From contig NC_081407.1 of the NCBI RefSeq assembly GCF_030272615.1, positions 265,794,574-265,858,573 of the forward strand: DNA of 64,000 nucleotides, read 5' to 3'. Below the pieces are notes generated by a model, which was not told the origin of the DNA, did no database searches, and saw nothing but the letters and a program-made list of their open reading frames with translations. Source of the DNA: Cryptomeria japonica (lineage: Eukaryota > Streptophyta > Pinopsida > Cupressales > Cupressaceae). Made by a program: the position numbers and the translations under genes. Within the stretch, counting starts at the first letter, position 1, and every line of letters begins with the position of its first letter. Positions 46,071-58,281 of this stretch are shown piece by piece.

Positions 46071-47124
46071 TTCCAAAGATATTCACATATACAACAAATC
46101 CCATATGCTGCTTGACAAAAACAAGAAGAGGAACGTTTGACAAGATTATCAAATGCAACCTTTCCAAACAATCAAACATAACTACAACAACTCCAGGTTT
46201 TTCCTCTTCAACCTCTTATCACATTGAATTTTCTAAATTTCTCATGCTTTTGTATACACCAAACAACAATCTTATATGAATTTTGAAAATTAGTGAATAA
46301 AATTATGTTTTCTATCCATTCCAAATTTCATTTTCCTTTATTTTATTTCATCTAAATTTCTTATAAGTGGACCATTTAAAAAATTGTTAAAAAGAAGTCC
46401 TTATACTAAAACAAAACATGTACACCATTTGTTCAAACAAATAGTGTTCGTCCTTATATGCACTATGCTTTATACAACTCTATTTGACAAATTTATCATG
46501 TTTTGTAACAGCGTGTGAAATCTTCAAAAGAATGGTTTGGGCCTAACATATCAATATACCTAGCATTTATTTCAAAGACTTGATGTTGCTGAAAAATGAA
46601 TGGTCTCTACATGGTTAAAGACTTGATGTTATTGTCTCACAGTGGTAAATTATAAAACTTGTTCAACTTATTTTAAAAAAATATCTTGCAATATGTCACT
46701 TTCTCAATTATCAGTTCTACTTTTACCCACTACTATTTCATAGGTGAACAATATTAACCATTTATCATATTTTCATGTTTATCTATACTACAAATTCAAA
46801 CATCTCAATCTTTCTTTAATCAATTCTACTTGATTTTGCTCATTAAACAATTATCTCAAAACGATGAATCATTTAAATGGTTTAACTTATTAAAAAAGTA
46901 TTCCATTTTTTCAATTTGGTTTTCCACTTTATCATAATTTCATTTTTATATATACTACAAATTCTAACATCGCAATCTTGTTTCATTGATCCCATAGAAC
47001 CTATACTATGCCATTTAATGTTTTTATTGTTATTCTTTTATTTCCCCATCTGATATTGGACATACCCATTACACACCAAAATGTAATTGCTAGTAAATAC
47101 TTTCTGATATCTAATGGACCTAAA
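46071..47124. other. Intergenic, no gene recognised
   Basis: AT-rich. A short open piece (46049-46279) follows the helicase remnant but has no motif. Confidence 0.4.
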
Positions 47125-47235
47125 GTATCGGTCTAAATTTATGAGGTAAATACTCACAATATTAAATGAATTCAATGCATTTATTGCTAAACCTAAAGTA
47201 CTCAAAACAAATATTGCTAGTCAAATATGTTAATA
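47125..47235. repeat. Third copy of the core of the PR-5-upstream repeat
   Basis: GTCTAAATTTATGAGGT, GAATTCAATGCATTTATTGC, AAAGTACTCAAAACAA and ATTGCTAGTCAAATATGTT match 10380-10480 and 27950-28040 in the same orientation. It lies 160 bp before the F-box gene start. Confidence 0.75.
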
Positions 47236-47393
47236 ATTTCATTAATTAAATTGATAAAAAATTGTCTATTGTGAAAGGGTAATGCCGTTCGAGATAAAAC
47301 CGTACAAATCTATAAGAATGGATCACCTCCTCACTGTTAAAACCGTTAAGGCGTTTGCAATCAATATTTTGGCCGAGTAATAGTAAGAGAAAA

Positions 47394-48691
47394 ATGCAGG
47401 GAAAAAGTGTAATGGAAATAATTCCTGGTCTTCCAAATGATATTAGCAGAGAGTGCTTGGTGAGGGTGCGATGGCCTAAGCACTACAAGCTAAGCTCTGT
47501 TTCTAAAACTTGGAAAACTGTTGTAACAAGTCCCCTGTTCTATAAGAATAGAAAGAAATTTGGTGCAAGCCAGGAATTGATTATACTATCAGTATGTTTT
47601 GGATATGATTACAGAATAGTTATCTACGATCCTCTCCAAAAATCTTATCAAATCCTGCCCTCCATTCCTATTGGAGTTGGGATTCAGAATACATATTTTG
47701 CTCATTGTGTTTCTCTCAATCAAAAACTGGTCGTAATGGGCTTTCATGACAGGGAAGAGTTACTTTTCGTCTATGATTTTTGTTCTGGTATTTTCTTGTT
47801 TCTCTCATTCAATAAACTTATTTCTTCTATCAGATTAGAAATAGCTTAAATTTCAAAATAAAATTGAGAGTTTAAAATTATAAATCATAAAACACAAGTT
47901 TTAACGAGCAGGTTTGGAACCTGTTTAGCCGCGTCCTTCTGAAATCTCCCCATCTCCACCATGCAACCAAAAAAAATATTCCAAATAACAAACTATGGTT
48001 GTTCACATTTGTTTCAGGGAGATGGAAGCGAGGTGCTGACCTTCCTGACAGAAGATATCTTTTTGGGTGTTCAGTGGACTCAGCCAAAGGGCTGATTTAC
48101 ATTGCTGGAGGGCGTGATGAAAATGATAATCAGATTCTGTTTACAGCTGCAGTTTATAATGTAGAGAAAGACGAGTGGGAATATCTTCCTCCCATGATTT
48201 GGGGTGGCAACTTCTCCTCCCAGAGTGCGTTCGCTGATAACAAGTTATATGTTATAAACCCTCATAGTGATGAGGGGTTTGTACAATGTTATGATCCCAA
48301 CACACGACTATGGAGAAACATGAGCAGATTCCATGACTTTATTGATCGCAGTTTCAAATATGGCATTATTAATTCAGTTTTACCTGCATTTGGACGTTTA
48401 TTCTATGTTTGCAATGAGAATGTTATAGAGTTTGATTATGTGGAAAACCAATTCCAATTAGCAGGAACACGTTGTCCAAGTTACTTTAGTGTCGTGGCTA
48501 TGACAATGTGGCATAGCCAGATAGTTATATGCGGAAGAACTGAGAGTGGTGGCACAGCGTTTTATCTGTTTGAGCCATGCACAGTTGGAGAGAATGGACA
48601 AGCGGGGAAACCAGAGAAATGGACTCTCCTCACTCATTGGACTCTTGTAGATCTCACAGTTGTCAATTGTTGTAGAACGTTGACATTGTGA
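47394..48691 (+). CDS. F-box/kelch-repeat protein (KFB type), two exons
   Basis: Exon 1 is 47394-47787 and exon 2 is 48018-48691. The 230-bp intron has GTATTTTC donor and TTTGTTTCAG acceptor, and the splice joins VYDFCSG to RWKRGADLPDRR in phase, giving 355 residues. Residues about 10-50 are an F-box (IPGLPNDISRECLVRVRW, then VSKTWKTVV and a SPLFYKNRKKFG end), as in plant kelch F-box proteins. Kelch-type blades follow (GCSVDSAKGLIYIAGGRDE, AAVYNVEKDEWEYLPPM, then CYDPNTRLWRNM). Such proteins are SCF ubiquitin-ligase adaptors; relatives target phenylalanine ammonia-lyase or cytokinin response regulators, so the target here is only guessable. No frame damage. The start is the first in-frame ATG; upstream TTG is not used. 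Confidence 0.88.
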
Positions 48692-51600
48692 TTTTTTTAT
48701 TGACCGTAAGTCAATATAGGGTTGATATTATTATACTAGGTCTTTTACAATTTACCATATATGAAAAATTTATGGGGAAGTTTATCATGAAGTTTTTTTT
48801 TTAGAAATCTTGAAGCTATAATGTTAGGATGTTATTGATTTTATTTTTAAATACTATAAGACCTTGTTTTATGAATAGTTTTGTGATTTTTATTTTCTTG
48901 AAATAATACTTATTCTTTTAGACTAAAAGTTTTTGATATTTCCACAACACTAAGTTATATGGGGTCATGAGTTTCTATCTAATATAAGAATTTATATAAA
49001 ATATTTTTCTTGTTTCATTTTAAAGATCTATAACACATTTCTTAATTTATCTAATTATAGGCTCACCCTAAACACTTAATTTATCTAATTATAAATTAAA
49101 TATAATTAATCTTTTTATATAACAAAGAACTATATGCTTCTTTAATAAATATATGAGGAAAGTGTGCTTTTATAATAAAGAGAAGAAGCTGCAAGTTCTT
49201 AGGCAAAGGGACTATGCGACAATAGAGATGTTGTAGAGTATAGAATATTTTTTATGAATTTTATTTTATAAATTTTGTACTATGCATTATAATAGATTTA
49301 GAACAGTAGTTTGGATTTGAAACAAGGTCATTTAAAAAAATTGAAGTGATCATAAGCATATATAAATTTATGTTAAGTATATTTTTTTTTTGTTGGTGAA
49401 AAATAAAAAAATGTAGAAGTATCTAATAAATTAGTAAGATCATAGTTGTGCACTTAAAATGTACAATAAAATATTAATCCTATTTTATTTTATACTTGTC
49501 GATGCCTAGATTTGGATTTTGGATATTATGGTATAATCTATGATGAATTTGATGAATTGTGGGTCTAGAACCAAAGATTTGAGATAATAATACATCTCCT
49601 CGGGATATTTAAAGTTGATATTTATGGTACTTGAAAATTATTCATTTTCCAATCTATTATGTGCCTTCTCTTGATACTTTATATTCTTAAATAGAATAAG
49701 TGGCTATCCACATTCTGTAACAAATTCATGATGGTTGAAGTAAGGCGTTGAATTATGATACCATACTCTATGCGACAATCACAATCTATACTTCTATCAG
49801 TGATAACTTTAAGAAATCCTCTCTCAAAAAAATGTATAAAATCTTGACAAATATTTAATTTTCTTTAAAAAATAATAATAATTTTTATTGGCGAATCTTT
49901 TCTTTTTTTAAAGAAAAATATTAATTTTATTGGTGTTCTTTTTATAAAAAATTTTTTTGGTAGAAAATATTGGCGAATCCTGGAAAATAATAAGAGTGCA
50001 TTAATTACTATTGCAAATCCTTTCATTTAAAAAAATAGATTTTTATAAAAAAGTAAAGACTCGAAGGTGGAAATCATTAATGAGTTTAAGAGGTAGACTC
50101 TACTTTATTTAGTTTCTACAATTAACTTAAAATAATCTAATAGCCCTCTTTGTATTTTGTGAGATAAAATGTACCAACAATTTTTAATACTCATGGGGCA
50201 AAAAATTGCTTTTAGAACAATGATTTTTATTGAGATCAACAATTCAAAAGTTGTTTCAAACCCCACAAACATTACAACTTGTAGGTACAATTTACCTCAT
50301 GGAATATAACATGGAGGTCATTAGATTATATTTTAAATCAATGGTGTCAACTAAAGATTGTTATACAACCCTAAAGTAACTAATAATTATGAAATATTAT
50401 TGGTGAATTAATTTAGATTTCTACAATAAATTATAAAATGCTGGCAAATATGATCCAATCATGTATCGAATATTGTGGTGAATCTTTGAGTTAAAAAATT
50501 TAATAAAATAAATTCTTTGGCAATTTAAATAACACTAAAGTTAAATATTGTAAAAATGTGGCGATTCAGGTTACCTCAAAAGCTGAACTTATTAGCCAAA
50601 TTTTGATTCCCAAATTTCAAAAAATAGCCAATTGGTGAAAATTAGCCACTAAAATTTTCACTGATACTATATTTTAAACCTACATACAAGTTTTCTTATC
50701 CCTTCATAATGGAATTATCAAGCTATTTCATACATATTTTCTCATCATTCTAGTGCAAAAATATTGCTTTTCAGAAACATGGTGAAAATATTGTAGTTAA
50801 ATATTCTAGATGCCACATAAATGAATACTAATATAATTAATAAACCATATTTACATTTAAAATTAACATGGTTAAAGCCTTTCATGAAAGACTTTGTTAG
50901 AGAAAAACAATAAGAAAGTGCTAATCTTCAATATACATAATATGATATTAACACATTGACACTCTTCAATCTAATAGCCTTCTAGTAGCACTTATGTACT
51001 TATAAAAAATAATATAAAACCACTATCTCATACCTTTAATATATGACAAAGTAGAGATGTCAAAACAACAAATAAATCTTTTAAACCAGTGGATACCAAA
51101 ATCATGTACAATGCACAACTACAAAAAATACTTTAGATCATCTTCTAGGAATAAAAAATATATTAATGACTTCATGTGGGTGTCACATTGATCAGTCAAT
51201 TTAAAATTTTGTGTTAACTTGATATATTTGAAATTAGGATATTAGGATACAAATATTTATAAATAAATATAAAATAAATAAAATGAGAATCATATAAGCA
51301 TAAATTTAACAGATTACACAATATATAAATGGGAAAAATCCTTTTGGATTAAAAACCCATAAAATATTATTTTATTAAAATAATTACAAAATATAGCCCA
51401 CTAAAAATAGGCTAAACCTGGGGATACTTCTCCTTAATTTCACATGGACAATAACACATTTTGCGCATTGTGATATAACTCACCATAAAAAAATTAATTC
51501 ACACTCTCAAATGAGAGAGAACCTCCTTAAATATAGGAAGAAGGGCGGTGAAATACATTAAGGGTTATTGGTCACAACTATGTAATAACCCCATTCATAA

Positions 51601-52189
51601 ATAAGTAATAATTATTTTGAATGGGATATGCTTAATAAATAATATAATATATAAGGTTTAAAAACTTATAGTATAACATTAAATAAATATTATAATGGCA
51701 TTACCCCTAATAACATTATGCTTGCAGTCCTGCTTAATGTTACTAGGGGGCATCACATGTCAATTTTGATAAAAAAAATAAAGCACCCTAGTAACGTAAG
51801 TCCTCTTCGACGGTGATAAATACAGATAAAAAAATTATTCCAATATGAAGATCATGCATTTAAGATTACATGAAATTCATCTTGTAATAATTTATAATCC
51901 TAGTGTTTTAAACAAATGATGCTATGAGGTCTTCTAAAAAATTATATTGTAGCTACGATCTCTTGAAATTAGCCTCTCCCAAGGTTCATTACATACTTCC
52001 CATAGGTCTTATATAATACAATTCTTTTACAATTGGAAGATTTAAAAAGTGAACAATTTACAATATGCTTGAAGGACTTAAAAATTCCCAACGGACTTAG
52101 TAATGCCTAAAGTTTTTTTTGAAAACTTGAAGTCAAAACATTTTAGATGGGTTTCTATAGTTTATTATTGATGTTTTTCTTTCTATTCA
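48692..52189. other. Gene-free AT-rich stretch with LTR-like text near 51.3 kb
   Basis: No coding potential. Around 51320-51360, GGGAAAAATCC...AAAAACCCAT resembles the R/U5 part of plant LTRs, so 51.3-51.8 kb may be an eroded LTR. The rest is unassigned. Confidence 0.35.
51704..51749. repeat. Hairpin-forming inverted repeat
   Basis: CCCCTAATAACATT at 51704-51717 pairs with AATGTTACTAGGGG at 51736-51749 (one mismatch) across an 18-nt loop. Confidence 0.7.
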
Positions 52190-52295
52190 CAAATTGTTGT
52201 GCTAGCTCTCTTTGACTGTCTCTCATGGCGGTATTCTACTAGCCGCTTCCAGCTAGCGGTTCCTTGTGTGTTTCTTGTCTCCCACTAGTTTTCCT

Positions 52296-53889
52296 ATGGC
52301 TGAGGCTCTGGGGGGGCCTTTACGGGTTTCCCAAAAGGTTGGGTCCCATATTTTTGTTTTGCGTGACTGCCTTTCTTTTCAAGAGGACCCTCTGGCGGTA
52401 GATTCTTCCCATCCCCCTTCTTCTACTCAGTACCATTTTGACCTTTTTGCAAAACTTGAATCTTCGACTTATTCAAAGAAACTCTGGGGTGGAAGGCCTA
52501 CGAAGATGAGGAGATCTTCTAATAGTCCTTCTCCTTAGACTAAATGTGTGGTTAGTGAACATCAAGTGGAGGTACCTAATATGTTAGTTAACTCAGTTAT
52601 TATTGAACTTAGCCTCTCCTTGGTTGGGAAGTTTCTGGCGTTCCCTTGTTCTCTAGACTTCGTGAAAAAATGGGTTGCTACTAGATGTAAGCTGAAAGGA
52701 AGTGTGCCCACCAATGCTATGGCTAATGGCCTATTCCTTTTCAGCTTCACTAATCAATCTGATTTGGCTAGTACTCTCATGGATGGGCCTTGGACCTATG
52801 GGAACAACAACTTACTCTCCTTGTGCAAATGGAAACCTAACCTTGATCCCTAGGCTGATCTTCATATTGTGGCCCCCACATGGATTCATCTCCCTGGGTT
52901 ACTGCTTGAGTTATAAAAATTTGGAGATTCTCAAAGGGATTGCAAACTCCTTCGGGAAGTTCCTTGCTATTGATAGTGTAGCGCAATGTAGATCATGTTT
53001 GCTATTTGCACGGGTCTGTGTTAATGTTTCTATCAACTTGGTGTTACCTACCAAGGATACCCTCCTCTCTAAGTTGGGCTCTTGGGTTCAACCCATTGAG
53101 TATGAGAATGCCAAAGGCTTCTGCCAAAGTTGTGGCCGTTTTGGATGTATTAGTTCAGCCTGTAGAAGAAATGACAACCATAAACAACTGAACCCTAAAA
53201 GTATGGAAGTGTTGGAAGAGAAAAAAAAAGGCTGAGAATCATCTGGTACAAGCCCCCACGGTGTTGGAAGGTCCCTCCAATTAGGATATTAAAAATAACT
53301 TGCTTAAGGATAAGAAGAAGAAGAAACTGGATGACCACATGACATCCTCCTCTGGGAATGAGGCACCAAGTGAAGTTCTTCCACCACCTTTTAATCCTCT
53401 TAAGGATTGTCACTTGGTCATGGAGACTTCAGGGAACAGTGAGCTATTTATTGACTTAATCTAGAAGCAAGGATAGGAGAAGAATGTGAATGCTACTCCT
53501 AGAGAAGACTCATTTATAATTGTTGGCAATCACCTCCTCTCCCAAAACAAAGAGAATGTCAATCAGGAAAACTAGTTGTTAACTCCTAAAAAGAAAAACC
53601 ATGGAGGGTTTGGTAACCTTAAGGAAAATCTACACAATCTGGGATTCTCTTCCACCCCTCTGCCTTTAAGTCAAAGTTTTGGCTAGCCAAAGATGACAAG
53701 CAAGATAAAGAGTGGGCATGGGTTGCCACTAAGAATAAAATGAAGAAAAAATGGGATGTGGGAAGAAACCATAAGGCTGGAAGACCTTCTTTGAGAGACA
53801 CTAGACAAAAGGATGCAGAACGAGAGGTAGCGGTAGGGAAATAGACAGCCATGGAAGGGTTCTCAAAGAATAAAAAGAAGAAAACTTAA
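52296..53889 (+). pseudogene. LINE ORF1 (DUF4283 plus zinc knuckle)
   Basis: ATG at 52296 starts MAEALGGPLRVSQKVG. The DUF4283 domain (about 52590-52960) reads SLVGKFLAFPCSLDFVKKW, then LFLFSFTNQSDLASTLMDG, WTYGNNNLLSLCKWKPNLDP. After a frame change it continues ILKGIANSFGKFLAID. The knuckle at about 53120-53165 is CQSCGRFGCISSAC, with Cys in place of the usual His. The rest is Lys-rich and broken, ending KNKKKKT and TAA at 53887-53889. The product would coat element RNA. Confidence 0.72.
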
Positions 53890-53954
53890 TATCCCTATGT
53901 TGGGTTTGTCTCTATTCAAGTGAGTAGGGTTATTTTCTTTGTTTTTGGTTTTTA

Positions 53955-54908
53955 ATGAAAGTCCTCTCCTGGAATGTTCGGGGCTTAAACAGCCGGATAA
54001 AACAACATATGTTAAGATGTAAGCTAATGGAGCAAAAGGTGGATATTTTATTGATTCAAGAAACTAAAATGAATAAGGAGAATTTTTAGAAGGCTACTAA
54101 CTCCATTTGGACTTCTTACTCCTTCCTAAATTGTGACTCTAATGGTGCTTCTAAGGGAATTGCCACTCTCTGGAACCCTACTTTTTTTGAAGGCTCGCTG
54201 ATTCACTCAGAAAAGAATTGTTTGTTTGTCAGGATGAAAGATCTTAGAACCCAAATCCAATAGTACCTTTTTAATGTTTATGCCCTTAATGCTAGGTCCC
54301 CTAGAGCTTGTCTTTGGTCCACTCTGTGTTGTCTCATTGGGAACTAGAAGAATGACATGTGGATGGTAGCAGAATATTTTAACTCCCCTTTGTACCCTTC
54401 TGCGAAAGCTAGTGGTTGTGAAGACTATTCGGAGAGTATGACTGACCTCGTGGATTTTATCTCCTCCTCTAGTTTGATGGACATTAACCTCAGTGGTTCT
54501 AAGTTCACTTGGTCTAATCGGCATCTTGGGAAAAATCTGATTCAGGTTCGGTTGGATAGGGTGTTGGTCTCCACTAATTTGGAGAACTTTGATTCCTTTT
54601 CCCTTTCCTCATTTACCTGATCGAGGTCTAATCATAATTCTATCCTCTTGGTAATGGATGGCCCATGTGATCGTAAATGTTACCCGTTCAAGTATGAGAT
54701 GATGTGGTCTCATCAGCCAAATTTTAGAATGCTTGTGGAACAATGGTGGAATGTTCCAATTTTGGGCACTCCTATGTACCAAATTGCTCAAAAACTTAAA
54801 CTTCTCAAAGACAAGGTTAAGGGATGGAACAGATACTCCTTCAGAAATATCTTTGAACAAAAAAAGGCCACTATCTATGACCTAGGGAATATACAGACTA
54901 AGATTTAA
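53955..54908 (+). pseudogene. LINE ORF2: endonuclease domain
   Basis: ATG at 53955 gives MKVLSWNVRGLNSRIKQHM, the classic start of plant LINE endonuclease, followed by VDILLIQETKM (motif with catalytic Glu). Stops interrupt it near 54088 and 54262. Later blocks are FTWSNRHLGKN, VRLDRVLVS and SRSNHNSILL, where Asn replaces the Asp of the usual SDH motif. It directly precedes the RT in the same ORF2. Confidence 0.8.
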
Positions 54909-57160
54909 GAGAATACTTCTCTAGATAAAGAGTGTGAAGAGGAAGTGGAATTGAGAAATCAATGGCTTCTCCTTAACAGTAAGGAAGAGGTGTGTTGGAA
55001 ATAGAAATCAAGGATACAATGGCTAAATGAAGGTGATGAAAACACTAAGTTTTTCTACCAAACTACTATGAAGAACAAAAGTAGAAATAGAATTAGGAAA
55101 CTCTTCAAAGAGGATGGTACTATGGTGGAGGATGAGGATGAAATGACTACTCTTTTCATTGATTTCCTTAGCTTAAACACTCCTAATGGCCAAAGTGGTT
55201 TCCAAGCCTCGATCGAAATCTCTTGGATGTTATCCTTGAAGTTATTAGGGTTGAGGACTTATCTATGTTGACTTAAAAGGTTACTATGCAGGAGGTGCAA
55301 ACTGCTTTTTTCTCATTTTCCCCTTGCAAGGCCCTGGGGCTAGATGGGTTTCCCCTTGCCTTCTTCCAAGATCACTAGGATGTCGTGGGAGTTGATGTCT
55401 TCAATTTAGTTAAGGAATTCATCAGAACTGGTAAACTCCTTAAAGAGATCAATGCCACTTTTATTGCTTTAATCCCTAAACATGATAATGTTCTTTCCAC
55501 CAAAGACTTTAGACCTATTAGTCTTTGTAACACGGTCTACAAGATCCTCTCTAAAGTGTTTGTCAATAGAATAAAACCCCTTCTTGATAAGCTAATCTCA
55601 AGTAATCAGAAAGGGTTTGTAAAAGGAAGACACATTCTTGATATTGTGATTGTGGTGCATGAACTTGTCCACTCCATGGAGAACAACAAAAAACCTACCA
55701 TGGATTTTAAACTTGATATCTCTAAGGCCTACGACAGGGTTTCTTAGGACTTCCTCTTTGAAGTCCTTAGGAGATTTGGATTCAAAGGAAAATTCTTAAA
55801 ATTGATAGAACAATGTGTTCGTACTCTGAAATTTTCTATCCTTGTTAATGGGAGCCCCATGGGCTACTTCTCTAGTGAGAAAGGACTTCGACAAGGAGAT
55901 CCCCTATCCCCCTACCTTTTCATTATTGTTGCTAGAGTCTTGGGTAGAAATATTGAAAAATTGAGAAGGATTGTCTCTCTCAAAGGGGTCAGGGTTTCTT
56001 CCACTCTCGATCATATTACCCACCAGCAATTTGTGGACGATACTATAATATTTGGAGAAGCTTATGTCTCTAACGCTAAGCATTGGAAAAGAATCTTGGA
56101 AAATTATGCTCAAATCTTTAGCCAGTATATTAACTATGAAAAGAGAAAGCTATTCCTCATGAATGTTAACTCCACCCTTCAAGCTAAAATTTCCACCATC
56201 TTAGCTTGTGAAATTACTACCCTCTCCGACTCTTATCTCGGGCTTCCCCTCATCTCTAAAGCCCCTTCCTTGGTTTTTTGGAATGGTATTCTTGAAATAT
56301 TCCACAAGAAGTTGGCTGGCTGGAAAGTGAAGCTCCTTAGTATGGTAGGAAAATTACAATTGGTTAAATCATGTCTCCAAAATTTACCTATCTATTACCT
56401 TTCCCTTTTTAAAGTGCTTGGGGTTGTGGCTGGAAAGATTAAAAGAATCAAAAAAAGGTTCCTCTGGTTGGGCACTGAAGAAAGAAATAGAATCTCCCTG
56501 GTTGCTTGGGAAAAAGTGCGCAAACCTATGAGGGAGGGGAGACTTGGTATAAGGAAAAAAAAAACCTTCAATAGAGCTCTATTAACTAAAATTGAATGGC
56601 AGTTATCTGAAGATGTGAAAGATTGGACCAACATTCTGCGTGCTAAATACCTTCATACTCAGAGTTCTAATATGTTTATAAACTTAATGGAGCTACCTTC
56701 TGGTTCCTCCATTTTGAATAATGTTGCTAAAGCTAGAAAGGTCATAAAAAAGAATGGCAAATTGGTTATACGTAGCAGAAAAAGAACTGACTTGTGGCAA
56801 GATGTTTGGGCGCACTGTCAGGCTCTCACTGATCTCCCACATCTTAGACACATTTATGCCTTCCTAAGTAGATGCTACGGGGTGAAATTTCATGACTACA
56901 TGGTGTGGCAAGGGGAGAGACCTTCTTGGAAAAATATGATAGAGAGTGAGACTATCACTAACTATTATGATATTCCGGTGAAGGCTAAAGGTCAACTTAT
57001 GATGGAGGTTAAGGAGCTCTTAGATCTTCTACTTGATTGTTTCCTTTTTTCCTCTCATATGGAGGACAAATGGATATGGAAAATTAATTCTGTTGGTACC
57101 TTCACTGTCAAATCGGCTTACCATGATATGGAGGAAGATACTGCAGATAATTTCAACTAG
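54909..57160 (+). pseudogene. LINE ORF2: reverse transcriptase domain
   Basis: Open stretches at 55385-55747 and 55802-57160 (452 codons) contain INATFIALIPKHDNV, DFRPISLCNTVYKILSKV, motif A KLDISKAYDRVS, motif B RQGDPLSPYLF and catalytic motif C FVDDTIIFGEA. SYLGLPL and a long thumb/connection region follow. Upstream, WLNEGDENTKFFYQ and GLRTYL pieces are in other frames. Stops at 55376-55378 (QDH, stop, DVV) and 55745-55747 (DRVS, stop, DFL) replace Trp codons, as does the one at 57158-57160. The RT active site itself is intact in sequence. Confidence 0.88.
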
Positions 57161-57440
57161 AAAGAAATCTGGATCAAAGGCTTAATTCCTAAAATTAACT
57201 TTTTTTGGTGGGCTACGACTCATGGGAGGATTCTGACTATTGAAAATCTTAACAAGAGGGGCATCTCCTTCACCAACAAATGTGAGCTTTTCTATAAGGA
57301 CATGGAAAGTATAGACCATATTTTTCTACATTGTAGTTATGCTTAGGAAATTTGGAAGGCTATTCTGAAGGATTTGAAAATTAATTAGATTAATCCTAAA
57401 ACCATGAGAAATTTCATGGTTTCGTGGACTATGAACCCCT
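57161..57440 (+). pseudogene. LINE ORF2: zf-RVT region
   Basis: Continuing from the Trp-to-stop change at 57158-57160, the frame reads KEIWIKGLIPKINFFWWA, then LNKRGISFTNKCELF, MESIDHIFLHCSYA, a stop, and EIWKA. This matches the C...H--HC--A--W pattern between RT and RNase H, with the first Cys pair incomplete. Stops at 57344-57346 and 57386-57388 again probably replace Trp. Confidence 0.65.
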
Positions 57441-57582
57441 ACAAGCTCACCTTGTTGATAAGAATCTGTGGCTTCAAATTCCTCCAATTATAGCCTAAAA
57501 CATCTGGAAGAAATGGAATAACAAAGTTTTCAAAGAAGAAAGGAGAAACAACAATGTTCTCGCCAACATCATAAAACAACAG

Positions 57583-58158
57583 GTGAGAGAGAATGTCAAT
57601 GCGGGCTCTCAAGGTATCTCTAAGGTCTTACCTACTATGTTGGACCTAGACTTAAGACAAAAATGGGGCATTCAACATAACTTCTTGAATCTCAAATGGA
57701 ATAACTTGTTCCTGAGAAAATGCTACACATGGCTCCCTCCAGATTCGGGTTGGTTCAAGTGTAATTTTGATGGCTGCTCTAAAGGTAACCCTGGTTTGTT
57801 TGGGGTGGATGGCTTAATCAGATATCGGGGGGGAAGGCAGATTGAAGGATTTGGCACCAATTTGGGTATTGGTATGAATAACAGAGCTGAATATATGGTG
57901 ACCTAGATGGGCCTCTCTAGGCTTCAACATAATTCGATGAAGAAAGTAATCCTTGAAGAAGATTCAAAGTTAATTATTGACTTTCTTAATAACTCTATTT
58001 CTCCCCCCTGGGAGATCAGAGGGATTATAAATAATTGTTAACGTCTCCTTAATCTTTTTGACAAAAATACTATTCAACATACCTACAGAGAAGGAAATAT
58101 GGTTGCTGAACTTATTGACAATCAGGGTTTGAGTAGTGTGGATTGGAGATTTTTTTAA
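57583..58158 (+). pseudogene. LINE ORF2 C-terminus: RNase H domain
   Basis: WLPPDSGWFKCNFDGCSKGN, then PGLFGVDGLIRYRGG, NNRAEYMVT, a stop, LEEDSKLIIDFLNN, and HTYREGNMVAELIDNQG. It ends WRFF with TAA at 58156-58158. Asp (NFDG), Glu (RAEY) and Asp (EEDSK) are kept, while the last catalytic Asp is Glu (VAELI). Two in-frame stops. The third ORF starts 123 bp downstream. Confidence 0.8.
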
Positions 58159-58281
58159 CTTTAGTGAAAGCTCTAAGGAGCTCAAAGAGATTCTTGCTTG
58201 TGAAATGCTTAAGAGAAAACAATGGGACAAGGATGGATATCAATAAGGGTTTAAACGGTCGGGTTTTGAGTTTTTGTCTAC

